A DNA stretch of 59,606 nucleotides from Lachnospiraceae bacterium (GCA_016282915.1 JAEELW010000105.1:1-59606); one strand, 5' to 3'; shown: positions 41,853 to 51,445, counted from the first letter of the stretch. The notes: generated by a model from the sequence alone, not told the origin. Translations and numbers: made by a program.

Positions 41853-43803
41853 ATTTATCAATAAAAATGCATTTCTGATCGCTTCGATCCTGATGTGCGG
41901 GCTGATGATCGGCTATACCGTGGCCATTCATCGTACGGACCGCAGCAGGAACCGCGTTTTTATGCTGCTCATGATCATTACGATGCTGAGCGCCGTGTGT
42001 GAAACGGGAAAGAGCGCCGTGCGGCTTGCCGGTCCGGGGACGACGGTATCCATGGTCCTGCTTGACGGGCTGGAATACCTGCATTCCGTCTTTCACCTGC
42101 TGATCCCGCTGTTCTTCTGTTTTTATGTCATACTGGTAAACGGCTCGCACCGCCATATGGGCCCGGGGAAAAGAGTGATCTTCTTTATGCCCTGCGTGCT
42201 GATGGAACTGCTGATCCTTACCAATCCTTTTCACCAGCTGGTCTATACCCATGACCGTGCGCTGGTATTCCATGGCGGCGTGGGGATGACGGCCTCCTAT
42301 GCAGTGGCTCTGGGCTATGCGTTCCTGGCGTTTTTCAATCTGATCCGCCACCGCAGGGCTCTCGCAGGGCGCCGTCTTACGACGATACTGTGCTTCCTGC
42401 CGGTCTCCGCCCTGGGGATCGCGGCGCAGCTGCTGGATCCGGCGATCAAGAGCGAGCTCTTTTCCGTAAGCCTGCTCCTGCTGGGCGTGATGCTCACGCT
42501 GGAGAATGAAGACGAGCGCATGGATGCGGCAACGGGCGTATACAACCGGACCACGCTGAAACAGTATCTGGACAACCTGTTCCGTCTGGGGCAGCATTAT
42601 CATGTGATCGCCGTGCGTATCACCAATTATGATATCCTGATGCGTCTGTCCGGCGGCAGGGGCGTGGACGCCGTGATGCAGTGCGTGGCCGATTATCTGA
42701 AGAAGGAATGTCCCTGGTACCGTATCTTCCGGGCTGACGCAACGGACTTCATGATCCTGACGGATCTGTCTTGTGAGGAAGTGGTGCGTCTTTCCGAGAG
42801 GATCTATGTGCGCTTCATGGACGGGCTTTACATCGAGGACTGTGACAAAGCCATCGCGGTGATGATCCTCAGAGCCGCGGTCCCGGAGGAGCTGGCAGCT
42901 CCCGGGAACGTGATGCTGATGGTGGATACGCCGATCCCGGAGAAGGAAGGAAAGGGGATCATCTGCGGAAAGCGCCTGGCCTATCTGACCCGCTCTGCGG
43001 ATCTGGGCGGCGCACTGGAAAGAGGGCTTAAGAACGGCGGCTTCTCGCTGGTATTCCAGCCGGTGCATATGCACGCCGACCTGGAACCCTGCGGGATGAA
43101 AGCGCTGCTGCGGCTCAACGATCCGGAGCTGGGGGCGCTGATGCCGGGAGAATTCATCCCGCAGGCAGAGCGTACGGGAATGATACAGGCCATCGGGGAG
43201 CTGGTGCTGGAGGAGAGCTGCCGCTTCCTGCAGAGCGGGGTGCCGGAAAAACTCGGATACCCCATGATGAGCATGAACCTGTCCCTGGTGCAGTGCCTGC
43301 AGCCGGATTTTGCGGAACGGGTATGCGCGATCCTGGATAAGTATAAGGTGGTTCCCCACAGGCTCATCTTTGAACTGCGGCGGCCGACCTCTCCCGAGGA
43401 TCACGAAGTGCTGTCACGGGTGATGAAGGTACTCAGGGAGCGGGGGATCCATTTTTCCCTTGAGGATTTCGGCGCGGGCTATGCAAATGTGGAAGCGATC
43501 CTGGAACTGGGCTTCGATGTGGTAAAGATCAACCGGAATATCCTCTGGGAGGCGATGGAAAGCGAGATGGGACGGATCGTTCTGCAGAATTCGATCCGGA
43601 TGATACAGGAACTGAAATGCGCCATCCTTGTGGAGGGCGTAGAGAGCCGGGAGCAGGTACGGATGCTGAGCGAACTGGCGGTGGACTTCATGCAGGGCTA
43701 TTATTTTTCAAAGCCCGTCACGAAGGAGGAACTCGAAAAGCTGGCAGCGGAGGGGAAAAAGATCCCCGGCACGGAGCATTTCGGACAGGTAAAGAATGGA
43801 TAA
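41842..43803 (+). CDS. membrane sensor with degenerate GGDEF and dead EAL domain
   Basis: A 653-residue paralog of its two neighbours, but without kinase or receiver. Residues 1-220 contain about seven membrane helices. The GGDEF-like part keeps ATGVYNR but has FRADATDF where GGDEF should be. The EAL domain (about 390-640) has Lys420-Ala-Leu instead of Glu-Ala-Leu, ELRRPT in place of ExTE, and Glu541-Asp542 instead of Asp-Asp. It should therefore bind c-di-GMP at most, not cleave it. It starts 11 bases inside the preceding gene and overlaps the next gene by eight, so all three are translationally coupled. A regulatory partner of the two kinases is a reasonable guess. Confidence 0.87.
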   Translation: MIIEFINKNAFLIASILMCGLMIGYTVAIHRTDRSRNRVFMLLMIITMLSAVCETGKSAVRLAGPGTTVSMVLLDGLEYLHSVFHLLIPLFFCFYVILVNGSHRHMGPGKRVIFFMPCVLMELLILTNPFHQLVYTHDRALVFHGGVGMTASYAVALGYAFLAFFNLIRHRRALAGRRLTTILCFLPVSALGIAAQLLDPAIKSELFSVSLLLLGVMLTLENEDERMDAATGVYNRTTLKQYLDNLFRLGQHYHVIAVRITNYDILMRLSGGRGVDAVMQCVADYLKKECPWYRIFRADATDFMILTDLSCEEVVRLSERIYVRFMDGLYIEDCDKAIAVMILRAAVPEELAAPGNVMLMVDTPIPEKEGKGIICGKRLAYLTRSADLGGALERGLKNGGFSLVFQPVHMHADLEPCGMKALLRLNDPELGALMPGEFIPQAERTGMIQAIGELVLEESCRFLQSGVPEKLGYPMMSMNLSLVQCLQPDFAERVCAILDKYKVVPHRLIFELRRPTSPEDHEVLSRVMKVLRERGIHFSLEDFGAGYANVEAILELGFDVVKINRNILWEAMESEMGRIVLQNSIRMIQELKCAILVEGVESREQVRMLSELAVDFMQGYYFSKPVTKEELEKLAAEGKKIPGTEHFGQVKNG

Positions 43804-46800
43804 GGGCTGGATCGTACAACTTCATGAATCGGCGATACTGATCGCGACCATGCTGGTCGGGCTGATCATCTATGTCTATACGCTGCTGCACCGCCGCACG
43901 TGGAAAAAGCAGAACAGTGCTTTTCTGCTGCTGGTGAGCTTTGTCATGTTCAACAGCCTGACGGAGACGATCCGTATCTTTCTGCTGCCGGATTTCCGCG
44001 ACAGCGTCGTCGCGCGCTGGCTCGTTCACTGCATGCAGTTTCTGTATTTTGCCACCCACAGTTTTCTGAGTTCGCTCTTTCTTTACTATGTGCTGCTGGC
44101 CAGCGGTGTCACGGAACGCAACAACAGGAAGGTGAACCGGCGGAAAGGGCAGATCTATATGATCCCCGTGATGATCTGCTTCCTGCTGGTACTGGTCAAC
44201 CCGTTTATCGGGCTGGTCTACCGCCTGAATGAGGGCGGGGCAATCATACGCCGCGCCGGGGAACTGGCGATCTATGCCATCGGGGCGTTCTATTTTATCG
44301 TGGCTGCCGCGACCCTGTTCCGTAACTGGCATTCCATCGAGACGCGGAAAAAATGGTCGATGCTGCTCTATTTTGTCTTCAGTCTGGGCGGGGTACTGCT
44401 GCAGTTCTACGATGTGAGGATACGCAGCGAGCTTTTCGGCGAGATGCTGGCTCTTCTGGGGATCATGCTCCTGGTGGAGAATGAGGATGAACGTTTCGAG
44501 GCGAAGACCGGCGTATACAACCGTGCCGCCCTTCTGGCGGATCTGAATACCAGCTTAAAGATCCTGGATTCCTTCCACGCGATCTGTGTCCGCATCACCA
44601 ACGCCGATATGCTGCAGCGTCTGCTGGGTACCGGAGATACCGACGAGCTGATCGGGATCGCGGCCGAGCGGCTCAAAAAAGAGCATCCCAGGCAGTTTAT
44701 CTACCGTACCTCGCCGGACAGCTTCATCCTGATCTGTACCGATTCCGAGGCGCAGGCGGCGGATCTGGCAAACCGTATTTATGAGAGCTTCCGCAGTACT
44801 TTTGATTACAGGGATGCAAAGCTCACGCTCAAGGCGGTGGTGATGCGCACCACGATCCCCGAGGTCTTTGAACGCCGTGAGGATGTGATGCTCCTTTCCG
44901 ACGGACCGCTGCCGCTGCGGGAGACGGAACATGTGCTCGAAGGGCGCGAACTGGATTATCTGGTAAGGCGCGCCGAGGTGGAAAGCGCTCTGCACCGCGG
45001 TCTCGAAGAGCAGCATTTTGAGGTCTATTACCAGCCTGTTTACCGGACAAAGGGAATGTCCATTTATTCCGCCGAAGCACTGCTGCGGCTGAAAGATTCA
45101 AAGATCGGCAATATCATGCCGGACGAGTTCATCCCGATCGCGGAACAGAGCGGCATGATCCACCGTCTGGGAGATTACGTGCTGGAAGAAGTGTGCCTGT
45201 TCCTTTCCAGCGGTATCCCTACCGAGATGGGGCTTGACTGCATCGAGATCAACCTTTCCGTGCTCCAGTGCCTGCAGCCGGGTTTTGTGGAGCGGGTCTG
45301 CGAGATCGTCCGGAAATATGATGTGGAACCCTGTTATATCAATTTTGAGGTGACGGAGTCGGCGGCTGCCGGCGATTACGCCGCGCTGGATACGGTCCTC
45401 AAGGATCTGAAGGGGCACGGCTTCCTGCTTTCACTGGATGATTACGGGATCGGTTATTCCAATGTGCGAAGCGTCTTCTCGATGGATTTCGAAATGGTCA
45501 AGATCGACAAGGCCATCCTCTGGGAGGTACAGAAGGACGGAAACGGCCGCGGCGGCGTGATCCTGGAAAACAGCGTGAACATGATACGCCAGATGAATTT
45601 CAAGATCCTGGTGGAGGGAGTGGAGACCCATGAGCAGCTGGAGCTTCTGGAGGAGCTGGACGTGGACTATCTGCAGGGCTATTATTTCTCGAGGCCCGTG
45701 AGCAAGAACGAGCTGCTCGGCATCCTGCGCGTTACCGAACTGGCCCGCATGGAGGAGCAGCGCGCCCGTGCCGCCAGCGATGCGAAATCAAATTTCCTTG
45801 CCAATATGTCCCACGAGATCCGCACGCCGATCAATGCGATCCTCGGCATGAACGAGATGATCCTCCGGGAGAGCAAAAACAGCCGCATCCTGGAATACGC
45901 CCAGAACATCGAAGGGGCCGGCCGCACACTGGTCTCGCTCATCAACGATATCCTGGATTTTTCAAAGATCGAGTCGGGAAGCATGGAGATCATGGAATCC
46001 GAATACGACCTGAGCTCTGTGGTAAATGATGTAGTCAATATGATACAGGTGAAGGCGCGGGAGAAAAATCTGGACTTCATCATCCATGTGGATCCGGATC
46101 TGCCGGATGCCCTGTACGGTGACGGCATGCGTCTGCGGCAGATCATGGTGAACATCCTGAACAATGCCGTAAAATACACACAGAAGGGCAGCGTGACCCT
46201 GGAGGTGAACGGAGAGCTCTGCGGCAGGGACCAGCTGAAGCTTGTGGTGGCGGTTGCGGATACCGGTATCGGCATACGTGAAGAGGATATCGGAAAACTC
46301 TTTAACAAGTTCCAGCGTTTCGACGAGGGGATGAACCGCGCCATCGAAGGCAGCGGACTGGGACTGGCGATTACCTGGAACCTGCTGCAGATCATGAAGG
46401 GCGAGATCAGCGCGCGTTCGGTCTACGGCAAGGGTTCCACCTTTACGGTGATGCTGCCCCAGCGCATCGTGCGCAAGGACGCTATCGGGGATTTCCGCCG
46501 CAAATATCTGCGCAATGTCAAAGAGAGGGAGATCTACCATGAGAGTTTCCGGGCACCGGAAGCCTGCATCCTGGTGGTGGACGATACACCGGTGAACCAT
46601 CTGGTGATCCGTGAACTGCTGAAAAAGACTAAGATACAGATCGATACGGCCATGAGCGGCAGGGAATGCCTGGAGATGGTGAGGAGACGGGGATATGACC
46701 TGATCTTCCTGGATTTCCGCATGCCGGAGATGGACGGGATCGAAACGCTGCACATCCTGCGCGGGATGGAGGAGCATCCCAACAGCAGCACGCCTGTGAT

Positions 46801-47569
46801 CGCGCTCACGGCCAATGCCGTGGCGGGAGCAAGGGAACGTTTCCTCGGAGAAGGCTTCGACGAATACATGATCAAGCCCGTGGATGGACGAAAGCTCGAA
46901 GAGATGCTGCTTCGGTTCCTTCCGCCGGTGAAGATACAGCATGGTGGCGCTGAGGACGAAGAGGCGGAGGAGAACGCGGAAGCCGAAGACTGGATGAAGG
47001 AACTATCGGATATCGATTACCGGACAGGCCTGAAGAACTGCGGATCGGCCGATGGATACCGCAGCGTGCTGAAGATCTACTATGAGGGCATGCATGCCAA
47101 GGCAGACGAGATCGAGCGGCTGTATCGGAGCGCCGACTGGGAGAATTACACGATACAGGTGCATGCGCTGAAGAGCTCCTCCCGCGTGATCGGTGCGACG
47201 GAGCTGGGGGAGGAGGCCTGGACGCTGGAGCAGGCCGGCAATGCGCTGGATCTCGATACGATACGGGAAAAAACGGAAGCATTGCTGACCCATTACCGTT
47301 CCTATGAAAAAGTTCTGGCGGGACTTTTCGGGGAAGACAGCGAAGACGCCGCGGAAGAGGAACTGCCGGAGATCTCGGCAGCGGAATTAAAAGATGCTTA
47401 TGAAACCATGAAAGATTTTGCAAATCTCTACGATTATGATAATATGTTATTTATACTTGATTCGTTAAAAGGCTACCGCCTGCCCGCTGAGGACAGGGAG
47501 AAGCTTCGGAACATACGCACCTGGGCGGAGAATTTCCAATGGGAAGAGATCGCCGGGATACTTGGCTGA
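43796..47569 (+). CDS. membrane sensor, degenerate GGDEF, EAL, histidine kinase, receiver, HPt
   Basis: The largest member, 1257 residues. Seven or so membrane helices (1-225) precede a GGDEF-like fold with YRTSPDSF instead of GGDEF. The EAL domain (about 400-640) looks fully active: Glu427, Asn486, FEVTES, Asp548-Asp549, VKIDK, VEGVE and QGYYFSRP. Then come MSHEIRTP (His673), DTGIGI and GSGLGL of a kinase core, a receiver with Asp973, and an HPt domain with His1123 in VHALKSSS. A last segment of about 90 residues is unassigned. All phosphorelay elements lie in one chain, next to a c-di-GMP phosphodiesterase. The following gene encodes a response regulator. Confidence 0.9.
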   Translation: MDKGWIVQLHESAILIATMLVGLIIYVYTLLHRRTWKKQNSAFLLLVSFVMFNSLTETIRIFLLPDFRDSVVARWLVHCMQFLYFATHSFLSSLFLYYVLLASGVTERNNRKVNRRKGQIYMIPVMICFLLVLVNPFIGLVYRLNEGGAIIRRAGELAIYAIGAFYFIVAAATLFRNWHSIETRKKWSMLLYFVFSLGGVLLQFYDVRIRSELFGEMLALLGIMLLVENEDERFEAKTGVYNRAALLADLNTSLKILDSFHAICVRITNADMLQRLLGTGDTDELIGIAAERLKKEHPRQFIYRTSPDSFILICTDSEAQAADLANRIYESFRSTFDYRDAKLTLKAVVMRTTIPEVFERREDVMLLSDGPLPLRETEHVLEGRELDYLVRRAEVESALHRGLEEQHFEVYYQPVYRTKGMSIYSAEALLRLKDSKIGNIMPDEFIPIAEQSGMIHRLGDYVLEEVCLFLSSGIPTEMGLDCIEINLSVLQCLQPGFVERVCEIVRKYDVEPCYINFEVTESAAAGDYAALDTVLKDLKGHGFLLSLDDYGIGYSNVRSVFSMDFEMVKIDKAILWEVQKDGNGRGGVILENSVNMIRQMNFKILVEGVETHEQLELLEELDVDYLQGYYFSRPVSKNELLGILRVTELARMEEQRARAASDAKSNFLANMSHEIRTPINAILGMNEMILRESKNSRILEYAQNIEGAGRTLVSLINDILDFSKIESGSMEIMESEYDLSSVVNDVVNMIQVKAREKNLDFIIHVDPDLPDALYGDGMRLRQIMVNILNNAVKYTQKGSVTLEVNGELCGRDQLKLVVAVADTGIGIREEDIGKLFNKFQRFDEGMNRAIEGSGLGLAITWNLLQIMKGEISARSVYGKGSTFTVMLPQRIVRKDAIGDFRRKYLRNVKEREIYHESFRAPEACILVVDDTPVNHLVIRELLKKTKIQIDTAMSGRECLEMVRRRGYDLIFLDFRMPEMDGIETLHILRGMEEHPNSSTPVIALTANAVAGARERFLGEGFDEYMIKPVDGRKLEEMLLRFLPPVKIQHGGAEDEEAEENAEAEDWMKELSDIDYRTGLKNCGSADGYRSVLKIYYEGMHAKADEIERLYRSADWENYTIQVHALKSSSRVIGATELGEEAWTLEQAGNALDLDTIREKTEALLTHYRSYEKVLAGLFGEDSEDAAEEELPEISAAELKDAYETMKDFANLYDYDNMLFILDSLKGYRLPAEDREKLRNIRTWAENFQWEEIAGILG

Positions 47570-47581
47570 CGGAGGGAACAA

Positions 47582-48346
47582 ATGGCAAATAAGGTATTAT
47601 TGATCCGCCGGGAAGAGACCTTTCTGGTGAATACCATAAAAGCCCAGCTGAACAAGAACGGTTTTGAATTTATCGAGGCCGGAATGTTGCTGAAGGATAT
47701 CACGCGGCATAAGGATGAAGTGACACTGATGGTGCTTTACGCAGATGATACCATCGGGGAATCGAGGGACACGCTGGTCTATATCAAGGACCTGCTCCTT
47801 GAGGAAGAGAAGGAGCTGATCGTAGCCGGCGGCCGCAATGAGCTGGAAGAGGTGGAAAAGATCATTCCGCGCGAGCTGATCGAAGGAGTATACGAACGAC
47901 CTTTCGATATGCAGCGCATCATGGATCATATCGGTGACTTTCTTGATGACGAGCTCCTGCAGCAGCGCAAGAAGATGATACTCATCGTGGACGATGACCC
48001 GACCTACCTGAAGCTGATCAAGGAATGGCTGAAGGAGGATTACCGTGTGGGCATGGCCAGTTCCGGGATGCAGGCCATTACCTGGCTGGCAAATAACACG
48101 GCGGATCTGGTGCTCCTGGATTACGAAATGCCGACGATCAAAGGCTCGAAAGTGCTGGAGATGATGAAATCCGAGGCAAATTCCTCGACGATCCCCGTGA
48201 TGTTCCTGACCGGTAAAAGTGATAAGGAAGCTATCATGGAAGTGCTGGCGTTAAAACCTGCGGGCTATCTCTTAAAGACCATAGACCGTAAAACACTGCT
48301 GGATACACTGGAGAAATTCTTTGTGGAGCAGAAGTATAAAAAGTAA
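47582..48346 (+). CDS. response regulator with degenerate plus canonical receiver
   Basis: A 254-residue protein of two tandem receiver-like domains and no output domain. Residues about 1-120 follow the receiver fold but have lost the acidic pair (LIRREE) and carry Arg-Pro in place of the conserved Lys-Pro, so they should not be phosphorylated in the usual way. Residues 130-250 are a normal receiver: ILIVDDDP, the phospho-acceptor Asp in VLLDYEMP, Thr in FLTGKS and Lys in LLKTI. It lies 12 bases after the HPt-bearing kinase and is the obvious phosphoryl acceptor. Without an effector domain it likely acts through protein contacts. Confidence 0.9.
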   Translation: MANKVLLIRREETFLVNTIKAQLNKNGFEFIEAGMLLKDITRHKDEVTLMVLYADDTIGESRDTLVYIKDLLLEEEKELIVAGGRNELEEVEKIIPRELIEGVYERPFDMQRIMDHIGDFLDDELLQQRKKMILIVDDDPTYLKLIKEWLKEDYRVGMASSGMQAITWLANNTADLVLLDYEMPTIKGSKVLEMMKSEANSSTIPVMFLTGKSDKEAIMEVLALKPAGYLLKTIDRKTLLDTLEKFFVEQKYKK

Positions 48347-48360
48347 GGAGGTAAACGGCT

Positions 48361-49773
48361 GTGTGGGAATATCTGAGAAATCTCTGTGAGCGTCTTGTAA
48401 ACGGGCTGGGCGGAGTGATCGCGGCGATCCTGCTCCTGGTGCTGGCTTTTATCGTGAGCGCGATCGTGAAGGCGCTGATCACGGGCGCCCTGAAAAAGAC
48501 GAAACTCCGCTATCTCAATCAGAACCAGGTAAACCCCGACGGCTCGCCGGCACTGTCCAGCGGCCAGGGCCTGATCAATTACATCGGCAAGCTGGTCTAC
48601 CTTTGCGTATTCCTGCTTTTTGTACCCGGGATCTTTTCGACCCTGGGCGTCAATTCGGTGATGGAACCGCTGAACAGCCTGCTGCATACCGTATGGGGCT
48701 ATGTGCCCAATATCCTCGCGGCGGGGATCGTGCTCGTGGTGGGCTCGCTCATCGCCAAGCTGGTCCGTGAGCTGCTGGTCCCCGTATTCCAGAAGATCCG
48801 CCTGGATAAGATCCAGGAAAAGGCCGGCATAGAAGTGGATAATGAGTCGAAGCTTTCGGTCACGCTGGCCTATATCATTTATGTACTGATCATGATCCCC
48901 GTGGTGATCGTATCCCTGCAGGCGCTGAACATCACCGCCGTTTCCCAGCCCGCCGTGGAGATGCTGGGCGTTGTCTTCAGCTTTATCCCGCAGCTGGTCA
49001 TCGCCATCGTGCTGATCTGGGTCGGCGTGCTGATCGGCAAATACACCGGCCGCATCGTAGCGAAGCTCATCGCTTCGGCCGGCGCGGATGCAAAGATACG
49101 CGAACTGGCGGGAGAGAAGTCGAAGGATTTCCGTTTTTCCAAAACCGTCGGTACCGTGGTGACCGTGGTCCTGGATATCTTCTTCATCGTTGAGGGAATG
49201 AACGTGCTCAATCTGTCCGTGCTCACGGGCGTGGGCAGCCGGGTCATCTCCTATATGCCCAGCGTCCTGGCAAGCGTGCTGATCCTTGCCTGTGCATTCC
49301 TGATGCTGGCTGCAGTGGAGAAAGCGCTGAAAAAGAGCGGACTGGAACAGTATACTATCTTCTCCCGTGCGGCGATCCTCATCCTGGCGGCCTTTATGGT
49401 ACTGAATCAGCTGGGTATCGCAGCGACCATCGTCAATACGGCGTTTGTGATCATCCTGGCAGCCGTCGGTGTTGCCTTTGCGGTGGCCTTCGGGATCGGC
49501 GGGCGCAAGTTTGCTGCCGATACACTGGAAAAGCTGGAAAAGCGCGGAGCGGAGAGCGGAGAGAATACAGCAGCAGCGGAGAAAGCGGAGGAGAAGCCCG
49601 CCGTCGCAGCGGAAGTAAAGGAAGAAAAAGCGGAGAAGGCGGAGGAGAAGCCCGCCGCCGCAGCGGAAGTAAAGGAAGAAAAAACGGATGTGCCGGGTGA
49701 AAAGCCCGCCGCCGGGGAGAGTGCGGCAGAAGCTGCAGCAGACGAAAAAACTCCCGGAGATGAAAAGAAATAA
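48361..49773 (+). CDS. MscS-related membrane protein with repeated TM helices
   Basis: The 470-residue protein has about ten hydrophobic helices. Several repeat the pattern GxxIxxxVRxxL following a helix, as in the conserved TM helix group (PF05552) linked to mechanosensitive channels. VAFAVAFGIGGRKFAADTLEKL is its most typical segment. A final 85 residues are Ala/Glu/Lys-rich and contain an 18-residue tandem repeat; they should be cytoplasmic. GTG start, with AAGGAGG eight bases upstream. Only 14 bases separate it from the response regulator, so its expression may follow that cluster. Confidence 0.82.
   Translation: MWEYLRNLCERLVNGLGGVIAAILLLVLAFIVSAIVKALITGALKKTKLRYLNQNQVNPDGSPALSSGQGLINYIGKLVYLCVFLLFVPGIFSTLGVNSVMEPLNSLLHTVWGYVPNILAAGIVLVVGSLIAKLVRELLVPVFQKIRLDKIQEKAGIEVDNESKLSVTLAYIIYVLIMIPVVIVSLQALNITAVSQPAVEMLGVVFSFIPQLVIAIVLIWVGVLIGKYTGRIVAKLIASAGADAKIRELAGEKSKDFRFSKTVGTVVTVVLDIFFIVEGMNVLNLSVLTGVGSRVISYMPSVLASVLILACAFLMLAAVEKALKKSGLEQYTIFSRAAILILAAFMVLNQLGIAATIVNTAFVIILAAVGVAFAVAFGIGGRKFAADTLEKLEKRGAESGENTAAAEKAEEKPAVAAEVKEEKAEKAEEKPAAAAEVKEEKTDVPGEKPAAGESAAEAAADEKTPGDEKK
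49585..49683. repeat. 54-bp in-frame tandem repeat
   Basis: GCGGAGGAGAAGCCCGCCG begins copies at 49585 and 49639. The two agree except for isolated changes and encode AEEKPA(V/A)AAEVKEEK, expanding the C-terminal tail of the membrane protein. Confidence 0.85.
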
Positions 49774-49796
49774 ATGAGAAATAAAGAGGAAAAGAA

Positions 49797-50723
49797 ATGT
49801 CAGGCCTGTTAAACAAAGCGGAGCGAAAGCTCGGAAAATATGCAATACCCCATCTGCCTCTGGTAATGCTGATCATTTACGCCATAGGCTATCTGATGGA
49901 AAAGATCAATCCGGAGATCATCCTGTATCTGTCACTCAATCCTTATGCGATACTTCACGGCGAAGTATGGAGGATCATTTCCTGGGTGCTGATCCCGCCG
50001 GAATCGGACAATCTGTTCCTGGTTCTGATCATGCTGTATTTTTATTATTCGATCGGGACTACGCTGGAGCGGACCTGGGGGAATTTCTATTTCAACCTTT
50101 ATATTTTCTCGGGTATCCTGTTTACGGTGCTGGGAGCCTTCTGCTTTTACGGCTATGTCATGCTCTTTGGCGGCGGTGCGGAGGCGCTGGCTCTGGAGCA
50201 GCTGACCCTCGGCAGCGGGAACGCCGTTCCGGGAGGAAGCGTGCTCTTTGCCTATTCATCGCTGATGTTTTCCACCTATTACATCAACATGTCCATATTC
50301 CTTGCTTTTGCGGCGACCTATCCGGACATGCAGGTGCTTCTGATGTTCATCATTCCGATCAAGGTCAAGGTCCTGGGTGTGATCTATGCCATCTTCCTTG
50401 TGTATGAAGCCTGGGAGATGGGCGTGACGGGGCTTTTTGTGATCGGTGCATCGCTCTTAAACTTCCTGGTCTTCTTCCTGATGACAAGGAAGCGTCTGCG
50501 CCGCAGTCCGCAGATGCGGGCGCGCCAGCGGGCCTACAGGAGAGAAGTGCATGAGAGTATGAATACGAGGACCATCGCTAGACACAAATGCGCGATCTGC
50601 GGAAGGACCAGTGAAGAATATCCGGATCTGGAATTCCGTTTCTGCTCAAAATGTGAGGGGAATTATGAGTACTGCCAGGATCATCTCTTCTCCCACAAGC
50701 ATATCGTGAGGAACGAAAAGTGA
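49797..50723 (+). CDS. rhomboid-like membrane protein with C-terminal zinc ribbon, apparently non-catalytic
   Basis: About six helices are seen. GEVWRIISWVLIPP and IGTTLERTWGNFYFNLYIFSGI match the L1 loop and helix region of rhomboid proteases. The Gly-x-Ser-Gly active-site motif and the late catalytic His are missing, so it should not cleave. The C-terminal 60 residues contain CAICG, FCSKC, then a Cys-His-His set (EYCQDHLFSHKH), a likely zinc-binding ribbon on the cytoplasmic side. It may bind membrane or RNA partners. The stop overlaps the next start by four bases. Confidence 0.75.
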   Translation: MSGLLNKAERKLGKYAIPHLPLVMLIIYAIGYLMEKINPEIILYLSLNPYAILHGEVWRIISWVLIPPESDNLFLVLIMLYFYYSIGTTLERTWGNFYFNLYIFSGILFTVLGAFCFYGYVMLFGGGAEALALEQLTLGSGNAVPGGSVLFAYSSLMFSTYYINMSIFLAFAATYPDMQVLLMFIIPIKVKVLGVIYAIFLVYEAWEMGVTGLFVIGASLLNFLVFFLMTRKRLRRSPQMRARQRAYRREVHESMNTRTIARHKCAICGRTSEEYPDLEFRFCSKCEGNYEYCQDHLFSHKHIVRNEK

Positions 50724-51445
50724 AAGAACAGGAATTTCTGGAAAAGCTGCGCACGCTGAAAGAAACGGCCGTGCTGCAGGGCGGATATGTTGAGGAAGCG
50801 CAGATCGGGGAAAGCTTCCCGGGCCTGGATGAAAAGCAGAAAGCGCTGCTTTCTGCGTATTTTAAGGAAAACCACATCGGCATCGGCAAAGCGCTTCCGG
50901 AGGAGGAGCTGCTTTCTCCCGAGGAAGGGGAGCTCTTCCGCATCTATATGGATGAGCTGGAAGAAATGGAGGAGATCGACGAGTCGCTGAAACGTGTGCT
51001 GGTCATGAACGCACTGGCCGGGGACCGGACGGCACGGGAGAAACTGACGGGTTCCTATCTGCGTTCCGTGGTGGATATGGCAAGGCTTTATACCGGACAG
51101 GGTGTGGAGCTGGGAGACCTGATCGGCGAAGGTAATGTGGCACTGACCGCAGCCATGAGCATGCTCGAGAGCATTGAGACGCCGGATGACTGCGACGCGA
51201 TGGTGTCCCGCAGCGTGATGAACGCGATGGAAGAACTGATCCGCGCGGAAAATGAGGAGACGGAGGCTTTCGAGCGCTCCATGCTCCTGGTGATGCGCGT
51301 GATGGGAAAGGCAAAGGAACTTTCGGAGGAGCTGCGCCGTAAGGTATCGGTGGCAGAGCTTCTGGACGAGGGCGATATGAGCGAGGAAGAACTGCGTCAC
51401 GCCCTGCGTCTTTCGAAGGATCTGCAGGAATATATCGCATTATGA
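50720..51445 (+). CDS. sigma-70-like protein lacking region 4
   Basis: The 241-residue protein follows the domain order of primary sigma factors. Residues about 10-55 resemble region 1.1 (a short helix pattern ending FKENHIGI). About 75-140 resemble regions 1.2 and 2.1-2.2: a charged start, then LTGSYLRSVVDMARLYTGQGVELGDLIGEGNVALTAA, close to the core-binding segment of sigma-70. Region 2.3-2.4 is poorly conserved, and about 185-235 resembles region 3 (ELSEELRRKVSVAELLDEGDMS). There is no region 4, which contacts the -35 box. It may bind RNA polymerase core as a modulator. It overlaps both neighbours by four bases. Confidence 0.7.
   Translation: MKEQEFLEKLRTLKETAVLQGGYVEEAQIGESFPGLDEKQKALLSAYFKENHIGIGKALPEEELLSPEEGELFRIYMDELEEMEEIDESLKRVLVMNALAGDRTAREKLTGSYLRSVVDMARLYTGQGVELGDLIGEGNVALTAAMSMLESIETPDDCDAMVSRSVMNAMEELIRAENEETEAFERSMLLVMRVMGKAKELSEELRRKVSVAELLDEGDMSEEELRHALRLSKDLQEYIAL

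Noticed and set aside
43796-47569. Active diguanylate cyclase in the kinase protein
   Set aside because: The GGDEF motif is replaced by RTSPDSF.
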